Source of the DNA: Amborella trichopoda
Lineage: Eukaryota; Streptophyta; Magnoliopsida; Amborellales; Amborellaceae
Direction: 5' to 3'
Length of the DNA stretch: 64,000 bases
NCBI RefSeq assembly: GCF_000471905.2
Contig: NW_006499603.1
Location: forward strand, 801,987 to 865,986
Positions 36,539 to 46,933 of this stretch are shown piece by piece. Each line of letters opens with the position of its first letter. Position 1 is the first letter of the stretch. The notes beneath the pieces were generated by a model. The model was not told the origin of the DNA. It worked only from the letters and a program-made list of their open reading frames with translations, and searched no databases. Both the position numbers and the translations under genes were made by a program.

Positions 36539-37131
36539 TAATATATATATATATATATATGGGAAAAGATCCTGCCAGTCCACAGGCTGATAGCTACAGT
36601 GTCAGCCAGATTGAGCCGATCTGATGGTCGCGACCTCAATTCGTATTTTAATTTTTATTTTTTTTCTAAAAATCCAAATCACTTAAAATTTGGAGCGCCT
36701 ATTTTTAAAAAATGTAAGAATTTAATAAAGATATAAAAACAAATATTTTGAAAATATGAATTGACCAAAATACCCCCAAAACATCTCGAGGGTTTTTCGG
36801 TTGATTTATATTTTACGAATTATTTTTTATTTTTATTTTTATTAGGTGAACCTTGATGAGAAGAATAAACACCTAAAATTTCAAGTGATTTGGATTTGTA
36901 GAAAAAAAAATGGAAATTCCAATATGAAATGAGATTGTAACCGTTAAATCAACCCCAAAGGATCACTATTAAATTTGGCACAAATTTTTAGAAAAGTTAT
37001 CACATGGGTGTGGGACTTGACTTTTCTAGAGATCTGTACCAAATTTAATGGTGATCTTTTAGGATCCTACACACATGGGAGTGGGAGGGTCTTATAGGAT
37101 CATTACTTATATATATATATATATATATATA
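36539..37131. mobile_element. foldback MITE flanked by (TA)n on both sides
   Basis: The element occupies about 36561-37107 between (TA)n tracts at 36539-36560 and 37108-37131. Inner inverted arms of about 70 bases (about 36624-36695 against 36862-36945) share AAATCCAAATCACTT and the neighbouring T-rich stretch. The centre holds GACCAAAATACCCCCAAAA, also present at the centre of the element at 45609-46080, so the two are related. Outer ends match only weakly (GATCCT near each end). There is no reading frame of note. Confidence 0.65.
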
Positions 37132-37387
37132 TGAACCTGGATTTGATTCCTACGAAAGCAAGACCAATTCAAATGAATACTACTCTACTAGAAATGTGTA
37201 GAAAAGAAATTGCTGAACTCCAAACTAAAAATCTTATCAGACCAAGCTTATCACTATGGAGTTGTGCAGCTTTCTATGTCCACAAAAATGCTGAAAAGGA
37301 ACGAGGAGTTCCTAGATTGGTTATCAATTATAAACTATTAAAGAAAGTATTACAATGGATAAGATATCCTATTCCTAATAAAAAAGT
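37132..37387 (+). mobile_element. inverted fragment of the caulimovirid reverse transcriptase region
   Basis: This stretch is the reverse complement, with small differences, of about 40055-40322, part of the endogenous caulimovirid described in the next entries. Shared translated words include TKARPIQMNTTLLEMCRKEI and CAAFYV. It starts immediately after the (TA)n tract and is in opposite orientation to the main body of the fossil. It is a fragment only. Confidence 0.9.
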
Positions 37388-38465
37388 GAAATTTCTATAG
37401 AAGGTATGTGAATAGTAAGCTCTTATATTTTACTATTTCTTGTAAAATATGATAGTAATTTAAACAAAAGAGGAATATGCAGATAAACAGAATAACAGAT
37501 ATATCAATAACAAACCATTGTGTGTGAGTGTGATTGCCGATTTTAATACTAAAAACAAATTTGAACTGCATATTATTTTAGCAAACCATCATAAAATTAT
37601 ACAAAGCATAATACTGTATGTTACAGACAAAAGAAACTTCAAATACACACTTACAATTTACAAATACAGTAACTGGAAAAGAGTTTCCAATGTTGAGGAC
37701 AGTATGAAGGGAGTGAATGAAAATTGCAGTCGCATATAACTACAGTATAAGAGAATTATAAGATAAAAACAGAAGATAGAACCTGATCTTGATGTAGTGA
37801 GAAAATAAGAAAAGACCTGGAAAGCATGAGAGGGTTTCAAACTGTGAGGTCAAGACAGCGGCTGTAAAGCAATGGAGCAGTAGTGATTCAAAGAGAGAGA
37901 TTCTCAGATAGAGATATGAGAGGAGTATGAGTATGAACAGAGAATGAGCAGAGTAGGAGATGATCAGGGCAGGAGAGAGCGAAGGGAGGTAGAAAGCTCC
38001 AGGCGACCTGAGGTTTGAAGGCAGGGGCTGCCTTATATAGCTAAAGGGAGGAACCTTAGCTACAAAGGCGAAGGAGAGGAATGACCTTGATTAGACATAA
38101 AGGGGAGAGAGAAGAGACTTAAAGTGAAAAGACAAAAACCAAAAGAGAAAAAGAAAAGATTCTTCCATCGACGTCGGAAGGAAAAGGATAAAACAGCATC
38201 TTAGAACAGTCACTTTTTGTCTTCATATGTCGGTGGCTACAAGGAATTCTGGTCGTCTTATGTCGGTGGCTGCAGTAGAATGTCGGGGGCTATAGTGTCT
38301 TCTTGTCGGTTTATGTGAGTGGCTACAGTAGCTTTTTTGTCGTATGCTTTGGTGGTCACAATATCTTGTATGGTTTCAGGGTCTTTGGCTGCATTCATCA
38401 CGATCATCTTCTTCTGGGTCTGTTTCTTCTAATGAGAAGTATTTATTTGCCAGCATTGGAGAGGA
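37388..38465 (-). promoter_or_regulatory. caulimovirid intergenic region: promoter and leader
   Basis: Minus-strand TATA box GCTATATAAG at 38032-38041. Upstream of it (about 38200-38350) a motif like TATGTCGGTGGCTACA on the + strand recurs four or five times at about 35-bp steps. A palindromic CGACGTCG, an ACGT-core site of the kind bound by plant bZIP factors, lies near 38170. Downstream (37400-38030) is a pyrimidine-rich transcript leader in the minus-strand sense, without long frames. In Caulimoviridae the large intergenic region carries the pregenomic RNA promoter. Placing this region in the same fossil rests on its position at the end of the polyprotein. Confidence 0.6.
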
Positions 38466-41400
38466 TTACACTGTTTCTTCTGATGATACTGGTTTACGCC
38501 CAGCTTCTGTAAATATTTCTCTCATTTGTTGTTCGAGAGTTTCTTTGGTAACATTGGGATTGACTTGGAGCATGTTTCGGAGATAGGCAGGAAAATCAAA
38601 TGAGGTATTGACAGTATTATATCCAGTTGGATTTGGATTATATATGGGTTTTTCTGGCGGTATCCTTTTGGGTACTATTGTCGTGGGGTCCATATTGAAA
38701 ATGTCCCACCATTTAACAGATATGGTTTTGCCTAGACGGGGAATATAAGTATGGTCGGCTGTATTATTTGCAGAGATAGAGTATTCCCATTTCATGATCC
38801 ATGGATCTGTATTAACATGATCCATGGATCTGTATTAACATGATCCATGGGAGTTGGTATAAGCTCAAGAGGGCGTTTCTCATTACGAGAAGAATTGCTA
38901 CGAGTGTCCATGATAGTAGGTAGATCAGACAAAGTATTATTATTATTGGCTACAAAGAGCTGTAGTGCAAGTAAAAAAAGTGTTTCTTCGTCGTTGGCGT
39001 CAGTGTGGCCCCCCTGCAAAAATTCACGGGTCAGAAAATCAGGTAAGAAATTGGCAGAACCGTGAAGGTGTTCAAGCGTAAAATCAAAGGCAGAAAGAAT
39101 TGCCTGCCAACGAGCAAATATTTGTTTGGAAACAAGATTTTGAACATCTTTTTGCAGAATATCCTTAGCGGCTTTGCAATCAGTGCGAATGAGAAAATGT
39201 TGATTGAGAATATCGCTTTGAAATTTGGTGACACAGTGGACAATGGCAAGTAATTCCTTTTTAACCGTAGAATAATTTTGTTGGGTGGAATTCCAGGCCT
39301 TAGAGGTATACCTGAGTAGTTGTTCATGACTATCAACTTGTTGTTTTAGGATTCCTCCTAAACCCAACTCTGAAGCATCACATTCAATAATCTTAAAAGC
39401 AGTAGGGTTAAGAAGAGAAAGACAAGGTAGAGTTTTGACTTTCTGTTTAATCAATTGTACTGCATTGGTATGAATATTTGTCCAAGGTGGAGGATTCTTC
39501 TTTAATCGATCATGTAGAGGTTTGGCATCAATAGCAAGGTCTTGATAAAAATCAATAATGTAATTAAGACATCCTAAGAACTGTTGGAGTATTTTTTTAT
39601 CCAAAATTTGATCGAAAAATTTATCAGCAAATTGAATTGATCTATTTATAGGGATAATTGTGCCTTGATGGATATTGTGTCCTAAAAATCTAATAGTAGT
39701 TTTGAATAAAGTAATCTTTTTCGCAGATACAACTAATCCAGCATGTTGTACTGCATGGATAAAGGTATCGATGTGTTTAACATGTTCGTCTATAGATTCG
39801 GAAAAGATAAGGACATCATCTATATAAACAATCATAAATTGATAGTAAGCATTGAAAAACGTCATTCATTATTTTTTGAAATTCGGATGGAGCATTTTTT
39901 AATCCGAATGACATAACATTCCATTCATATTGACCAAATGAAACATTGAATGCTATTTTATATTTATCTTCTTTTTTAATTTGAATTTGTCAGTATCCTG
40001 ACTTCATATCAAATTTAGAGAATATGCAAGCATTAACGACTCGGTCTAATAAATCTTTTTTATTAGGAATAGGATATCTTATCCATTGTAATACTTATTT
40101 AATGGTTTATAATTGATAACCAGTCTAGGAACTCCTTGTTCCTTTTCAGCATTTTTGTTGACATAGAAAGCTGCACAACTCCATGGTGATAAGCTTGGTC
40201 TGATAAGCTTTTTAGTTTGGAGTTCAACAATTTCTTTTCTACACATTTCTAGTAGAGTAGTATTCATTTGAATTGGTCTTGCTTTCGTAGGAATTTGTCT
40301 TTCATCAAATCCAGGTTCATATGGGAGACTGATACTATGTTTTTTTCTTTCCCAAAAGGCTTTGGGAAGTTCACTACAGATAGAAGTTTCTATCTGTTGT
40401 TGCAGTTGTTGGATCTTTTGTAGTATTAATGGATTTTGTAATTGTTCTTCCACATGTTTATATTTAATTTCTTGTTTTAAAGTACAGAGAAATTTTTCTT
40501 TGTTTTGTAATTGGCTTTTTACACTATTTATTTCTTTGAGTTTTGGTTTGTGAATAAATTCAAAGTGTATGGGGACATCTTGATAAATAGATGTTATTCC
40601 TGTATGGTTTATGGATACTAGATATAATAATGTAAGGAATGGGACTCCAAGGATAACTTCTTGGCTTAATCCTTTTACCATGATAAATGGTGTTTGGATA
40701 CACTGGTGATTATTACAAATAGAAGCATTAGATAATTTATAGTTTATAAAGAGTCTATTGCTATTTGCAGTATTTAAGATTTGAGTTGTTTTATCAAAAT
40801 ATTTTGTTGGTACAAGTCCTTCATTGATACAGTTTAGATCAGCTCCTGAATCTATTAAAGCTGATATTTGAAATTTATAGTCTTCTGCTACTATAATAGT
40901 TACTCGAACAAACCATTTTTGTATAATTATTTTATCCAATAGATTAACGGAAGGAGGATTTTTCAGTTATCAGAAGTGGCTTAGGTTCTGAAGTTTCTAG
41001 AGTATCTCCTAGTGGATCAGGATTGTATGTGGTGACTAGATGATTGAATTCTAGTTCATCTGTATCTGAATTCTGATTAGAGAGATTTTGTAATTCTAAG
41101 ATTTTAATTCTATTTTTTAACTAGTGTACTTCTTTCTTTACTTCATTTATCTCTTGTTTTAGGTCTGAGATAGAAGGTTCTTTTTGCTTAGTGAGATGCT
41201 GTTCACTAACTCTTTTCATAATAGAGGCAAAATTATATTCGTCTGGTGTTTTACTGATAGGAGGTGTTTTTGCTTTTGTTTTAGCTAAATTTATAAATTT
41301 AGTAATAACAGATCTTTTTTCATCTGGATCTGTAATTTTTTCGATGAGATCTAAAATCAAATTATCTTCTTGTGTTAGAGTATGAAGATTGTGCATGGGG

Positions 41401-44400
41401 ATAGGACAAGCACAAGTAGATTCTTGCATTGAATGGGATGATTGTTCATCCGAAGAATCTAAAGAATCAGATGACTCTGTCCATAAAAAATCATCGTCTT
41501 GGATATTTCCTATCAAAGATTCATTGGAATCTGTATTTGAAGAGGAGGTATCATAATTGATAATAGTATAAAGTTTTGTTTTTAATGACTCATCTAATTG
41601 TAAAGCATCTATTTTTTTTTTAATTTACATTGGTGTTTATAGTGACCAATTTTTCCACATTTATAACATACTGGTATTTTCTTTTTATTTTTACTATTGG
41701 GAGAAAACTTTTTTATAAATTTCTGTTGTTGAGACTTCGTATATTTTTTATGTACTTTATCCGTTCTATATTTTTCTTTCTTATATTTTTTATTTTTCTT
41801 ATATAGTTTTTCGGGTTTATTTTTTCTATCTATATGATATCCGAATTGTTCACAAAAATCACCAAGCTCTTTGTGCTTAGTAATTTATTGTTTATCAAGT
41901 TGGCGTTTAAGCTTTAGGTCAGTACATAATGCTAATCCTTTAGCACATATTTCTGCTGATAATTCTCCAAGTGTATATGCAGATTATATGATAACTCCAT
42001 TATGTTTCTTTCTAAGTCTTTTTTTGACCTTTTCTGCAAATAGGTAAGGAAGACCAGCTATAAATTTTTCTTTCCAATGGTCCAATTAAAAATCTTCTCT
42101 TATTAATAATCTTGAAAAGAATAGATCTTTATACCACTTATAATGAGATAGGGTAGGACATCTTATGTTTGACAGCAAATCTTCTGATCTTGCTGCTAAT
42201 AAAGCTGTACTACCTACAAAGTGTAGAGTGATAATATAAATTAAATTATTTACTGCGTCACTTTCTGTATAGATTATTTCTTGATTTTGTTCATTCCTGG
42301 CTATCCATTGTCTAGTATTGGTAAGGATTCTATTTTTTGTTTCATCATCAATATAAAAATCCCACCAGCCTCTTAACCAGCCAGTAAATCCATTTACTAT
42401 TGCTTTGGCAACCTCTTGATCAGGATTGCCAGCCATTTTATCAGCTGAGGCAAACATAGTCATATGTCTCATGACATCTAATATTTTTAAATCTGATAAA
42501 CCATCTATAGTCCAGTTTACAATTGATCTGCCCGAATAGGAGACAGCCTGTTGTATGGCATCTTCTTCTAATTGAACATCAACAGGTGTGGGTCTTTTGT
42601 AATATGGTAAAGCTGTAATTGGTTTCTATATTTTACTGTAAGCTATTCTATTGAGATCATTGGTGGAGGTATCCATAAAAGCGAGTTCTCTATTTTGTAG
42701 CGTATCATCTATGGTTGGTTCTTCTTCTTGGAGCATTAATGTGTCATGCTCAAGAATTTTTTGTTTACCTTTATCAGATGATTCTGAAATATTTGGTAGA
42801 GATACAACAATACTAGGTATTGGTACAAGAATACTTAATTTTGGAGAGGGAATTCCTTTGATATTTAGTTGGGCTAGTTTGGATATTAATTGATCAATTA
42901 GTGTTTTGTTATCCTCACCTATATGAAATTTAGTTTTATTGAGTTCTGGGGGAGGTTTAAATAAAAGAGCTTTAAAAATAGGAGGAGTTACTCCTTTAGG
43001 TTGAGGAGTGACCAATCTTTCTATTCGTTCAGCTTGTTTTCCTAAGGATTGCATGTATAGATTGGTATATTTGTTTTGTTCGACAATATGAGGTATTAAT
43101 TCATGCTTTTTTCCCATATCTTTGGGTACAACTTTATAAAGTGTTGCAATAATTTCATATAAGGATTGCGGTGGTTCTCCTTTTACTGGTGGAGTTTTTG
43201 CACCTTTTAGTATGATACTTTTCTCAGGGGGATGCGTACTAGAAGTAGTAGTTCCATCTGTGCTGATATAAGTTTTCTCTTCTATTGTTTGAATATTGAA
43301 CTGAGGAATTTGAATGTTATATTGAGCACAAATTTCTTGTAACCAAATAAAGAATCCTTTTGTTTCTCTTTCTTTTTTCAGGAATTTATTGTATTTTTTA
43401 TGAAATAATTCTACCAATCTGGGTTGAAATGTTTTAAGATACCATTCTCGAATACCTTGGTTTTCTGGGGCTAAATAATCTTGTTTGAGATATTCAATAT
43501 CTATTTTTTTCTGTTTTCTTTGTAATTTATATTCTAAGTATTCTTCTATGTTTATTTGTTCTTCGACTTGCAGGGTGAGTATTTGGAAATCAGCTATGTC
43601 TGGTTCAGATGTATAAGTGGGTATTACTACATGATCAGCTGTTCTTTTTACTCCTTGGATTTGTAAGTCTAAAGATCCTGTAGGTATTGATGGCAGAGGA
43701 AGGATGATAACTTCTGGAGTGGAATGACAAGATTTTCTTGCAGGCACTAATGGTTTTCTAATTCTTTTCTTATTGATTTCTAAATCATCCTGTATTATTG
43801 GTTTAGTATTTTAAAATTTGATTTCAATATTTCCATCCTGATATTCAATTATTTGGTTGGGAATATTATTATGCATAGGTACTTCTCTTGGTTGGTTTTC
43901 ATTTTGGATTGACCATGATTGAGGAAGAATAATGTCTGACCAAGTAATAGTTTTTGGAATAATAGTGTTGGATTTTTCTATATTAGTTTGAAATAAAATA
44001 GTTTGATCATTCTTATCTGTTTGCATAATATTAGGACAAAGAGTATTCATAACTTTGTAATAGATGCGATATACTATAGCTAGATTTTGAGATCCAAGAG
44101 TCATATTGAATCCATGGGTCTTAAGATTTATTGTTTATATATCCAATATATTAGGGTCGGTTAACGAAACAGAAAAGTTTGGAAAACAGTTAAAATAAAT
44201 AGGTCCACTACAAAGGCTGGATTCAACCATGCTTAGGAGTGAGTCCGAAAACTTATTGTGCCGCGTATCTCTTAGGCATACGAGCACTGAAGTGTTTAAA
44301 CCTAAACGAGTTAAAGGTTTTATGGCTATTTGTATTAATCCAATGTGTAAATACTTATAAATATTTTCTTTATGTTTTTCAATTATTTTTTTTTGGATAA

Positions 44401-44860
44401 CAGTTGGAAGTCTTCCTGATTTTGAGTTACAAATAAACTTTCTTCCACTGTTTTAATTGCATATCCAAGTTTTAAATTAAATGTTCCTCTATGATAAATA
44501 TCTGAAATGGGTACTTTGGGAATATTCCAATTTTGTATATGTTTTTCAACATCAATAATTATTATTTCTTCCTTATTTTTTACTCTTAGAGTTTGAGTTT
44601 GAGTTACTGTTTTACCTTTAAGATTTCTAATTAAATTTGCCATCTGTAGGTTGTGGATAATGACAATCTGGACGACCAAGGGTCCAGCGTGTTCCCCTAA
44701 GCGGTTCTTCCTGGCCTTGGCGGGTACTTTGCCTAGACTTATTTCGTCTCTTGCCTTAACTCTCGGACCAACTTTCTTAGATGTAAATTTAGTTAGGTTT
44801 CTTCAGTAATACTGTAACTTAGTTTCTACTGTTTCACTGTTGGCTCTGATATTGAAACGA
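38466..44860 (-). mobile_element. endogenous caulimovirid (Petuvirus/Florendovirus-like) fossil
   Basis: On the minus strand the parts come in the order of a single-polyprotein plant pararetrovirus: primer-binding-like site matching the initiator tRNA-Met complement near 44842-44854; movement protein traces (about 44680-43810); a long hydrophilic region (about 43750-42630); capsid core (about 42600-42060); CCHC knuckle near 41650; aspartic protease with DSGADLN near 40850; reverse transcriptase and RNase H (about 40400-38950); and a carboxyl region to 38466. The caulimovirid call rests on the movement protein together with this order, which retrotransposons lack. Nearly all parts are present, but the reading is broken in at least seven places. 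Genus is inferred from layout. Clear protein similarity in long stretches suggests moderate age. Confidence 0.85.
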
Positions 44861-44874
44861 GGCCAGGATCTCCA

Positions 44875-44876
<2 letters not shown>

Positions 44877-44919
<43 letters not shown>

Positions 44920-45032
44920 GAGATATATTATATACGACGTACGTCGTATATTAAGTAATAGTAGTAGTTAATTAAACTTAAAACCTTAAAAACCTACTTA
45001 CNNNNNNNNNNNNNNNNNNNNATATATATATA
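44877..45032. repeat. (TA)n tracts, 22-bp palindrome and 20-N gap
   Basis: (TA)n at about 44877-44916 is followed by a perfect 22-bp palindrome at 44930-44951 centred on GACGTACGTC. An N run occupies 45002-45021 and another TA stretch 45022-45032. This joins the caulimovirid fossil to a MITE, and the true gap size is unknown. Confidence 0.85.
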
Positions 45033-45570
45033 GGGCAATGATTTCATGCAACCGTTGCATAGTAATATGATGTAATACCTTAAAAACCATCTTATAGCCA
45101 TTTAGTTTGAATGCAAAAATTTTTAAATTCTAATGAACAATCACAAAACAAGAAAAAAATTAAAAACACAACCTAGAAAGTACTTTTTTAGCCCAATTAA
45201 CATAGGCTATCATTTTGGTGAGATGCTTAAATCTAAGCTTTAGAAGGATTTTTTTATTTCCAAATTTTTTGGATGGCTTTATTATCATTAGATGAACAAT
45301 GGTAAAAAATAAAAATGATTTTGAGTTTATACAGGCTAAGATCTTGAAATTCACAAAATGAATGGTCTAGATTTGTTTTTGGAAGGGACTCATTTTGACC
45401 ATATTTAGGGTTCAGATTGAACTTTTTTTTTTTGAGGATTGATTATTGAGATGAAGAGAATGTGTGTGAAAAATTTGAGGTCATACAAATACCACAAACT
45501 TGGTTTTTTAAAAGTGTCGTTGCAGTATACTATGATACAACGATACAACCGTTGCATTGGATCATTGCTC
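45033..45570. mobile_element. MITE with about 28-bp inverted ends, in (TA)n
   Basis: The left end reads GGGCAATGAT, then ATGCAACCGTTGCAT; the reverse complement of the right end reads GAGCAATGAT, then ATGCAACGGTTGTAT. The element is flanked by (TA)n on both sides (45022-45032 and 45571-45608). It has no coding capacity; the open frames at 45405-45656 are chance readings across TA and T-rich DNA. Confidence 0.75.
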
Positions 45571-45608
<38 letters not shown>

Positions 45609-46080
45609 GGAATATACTATAAAGCGCCTATAGGCGAAAATGAACAGTGATTTCACCTACCCTCATCACCGTCCAAAGTTCATCGCACGATCACAATTGT
45701 TTGGTACTGTTTCATTTTTTACTTTTTTTTTATGGATCAAAATGACCTGAAATTTGGAGTGTATGTTCATCAAAAATATATGAATCTACGAAAAATATCA
45801 AAAAAATATTTTACATAAAAAATAACCAAAATACCCCCAAAAAGTTTCAAGGGTATTTTTGTCAATTGTTTTTTGAAATTTTTTTTTTTATATTTTTATT
45901 AGGTGAGCCTCACTAATATGTACATATGCTCCAAATTTTAAATCATTTTAATTTGTAGAAAAAAATGAAAAATAAAACACTACTAGACAATCGTGACTGT
46001 GCGATGAACTTTGGACGGTGATGAGGGTAAGCGAAATTACTATTCATTTTTTGCCTATAGGCGTTGGGAAAAATTTTCAT
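45609..46080. mobile_element. foldback MITE, almost entirely palindromic, in (TA)n
   Basis: The left arm contains GCGCCTATAGGCG and CTCATCACCGTCCAAAGTTC; both recur in complement at the right end, with differences at a few sites over at least 65 bases. Complementarity continues inward through the T-rich stretch and GGATCAAAATGACC toward the centre (ACCAAAATACCCCCAAAA facing GGGTATTTTTG). The whole 470 bases could fold into one long hairpin. CGCCTATAGGCG near each end is itself a perfect palindrome. The flanks are (TA)n (45571-45608 and 46081-46099). Confidence 0.8.
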
Positions 46081-46099
46081 ATACATATATATATATATA

Positions 46100-46514
46100 A
46101 TATTTATATAGGAAACTGAATCCCCATTGTATGTTATTTGGGGATGAACGGTGGGGTTTGATAATTCACATCTCTCTACACAAAACCGGTTACTGTTAGG
46201 GTTTATACGGTTCTACCTAGTTGTTTCAACTTTTATCTCCAACGATGGCTGCGCTAAACGTAGACGAGCCATCACTCTGGTGTTGTGCTAAACCTAGACC
46301 TCCATCGCTGGCTGCTCATCCACGCCTAAGATAGCTCCATCGATGGTTGCTCAGTGGTTGCTTTTCTCTTTCTAAACCAAACAGTGTGAATCACAAGTTT
46401 TTGAACCGAGCATTCTATGGGTTCAACCTGCTGCTACTGTGCCAATCCTGAAGCCCTTGTCGACCATTGCTCTTTTGTCTCGCCATTGAAGCATAGTCGC
46501 TCATAAAAGGTATA
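46100..46514. other. intergenic, no recognised content
   Basis: Some 400 bases with short repeated words such as CCATCG and GGTTGCTCA (46250-46380). There is no credible frame and no transposon end. Confidence 0.45.
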
Positions 46515-46519
46515 TACCC

Positions 46520-46933
46520 TGTTAGTAAAAAAATTGATGTAGCGTGGACAAGAGAGGGGTGATGTCATGGGGCTGGTGATCGCAGAGCCCAGATTTTAAT
46601 TAAGAACTACTCAATAGAGAGAAGGGCCCCTTTCTAGAGGCTATGTAATTTTACCGTGTTTTTTCTATATCTCTTTCTCTCTGGTTTCCCATATTTATAG
46701 GGAGAAGATGGGTCAATGTTCATCTTTTTCCAATGGGTCTTTGAGAAAAAGTCTTCTCTGATCTCAGGGATACTCATCCAACTCATTTATATAAACGTTA
46801 GAGAAAAGGGTTTTATAATTTAAATAATTATTTCTATTTTTATGAATGGACAATTCTAATAAAACATGGGATTCCTTCAAGCCTACAATTGTAGGCAAGA
46901 CCATGTGAGGCCACATGGCCAGACGTGTCAACA
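46520..46933 (-). repeat. LTR (3' LTR of the minus-strand copia fossil)
   Basis: Begins TGTTAGTAAA and ends GTGTCAACA, 414 bases, preceded by TACCC (46515-46519). It matches 52583-53035 along its length. Just inside, the minus strand has a purine run (GAAGTGAGAGA) that serves as the polypurine tract. Confidence 0.9.

Noticed and set aside
45405-45656. Frames of 62-83 codons with Ile-Tyr runs
   Set aside because: Readings of (TA)n and T-rich MITE DNA.
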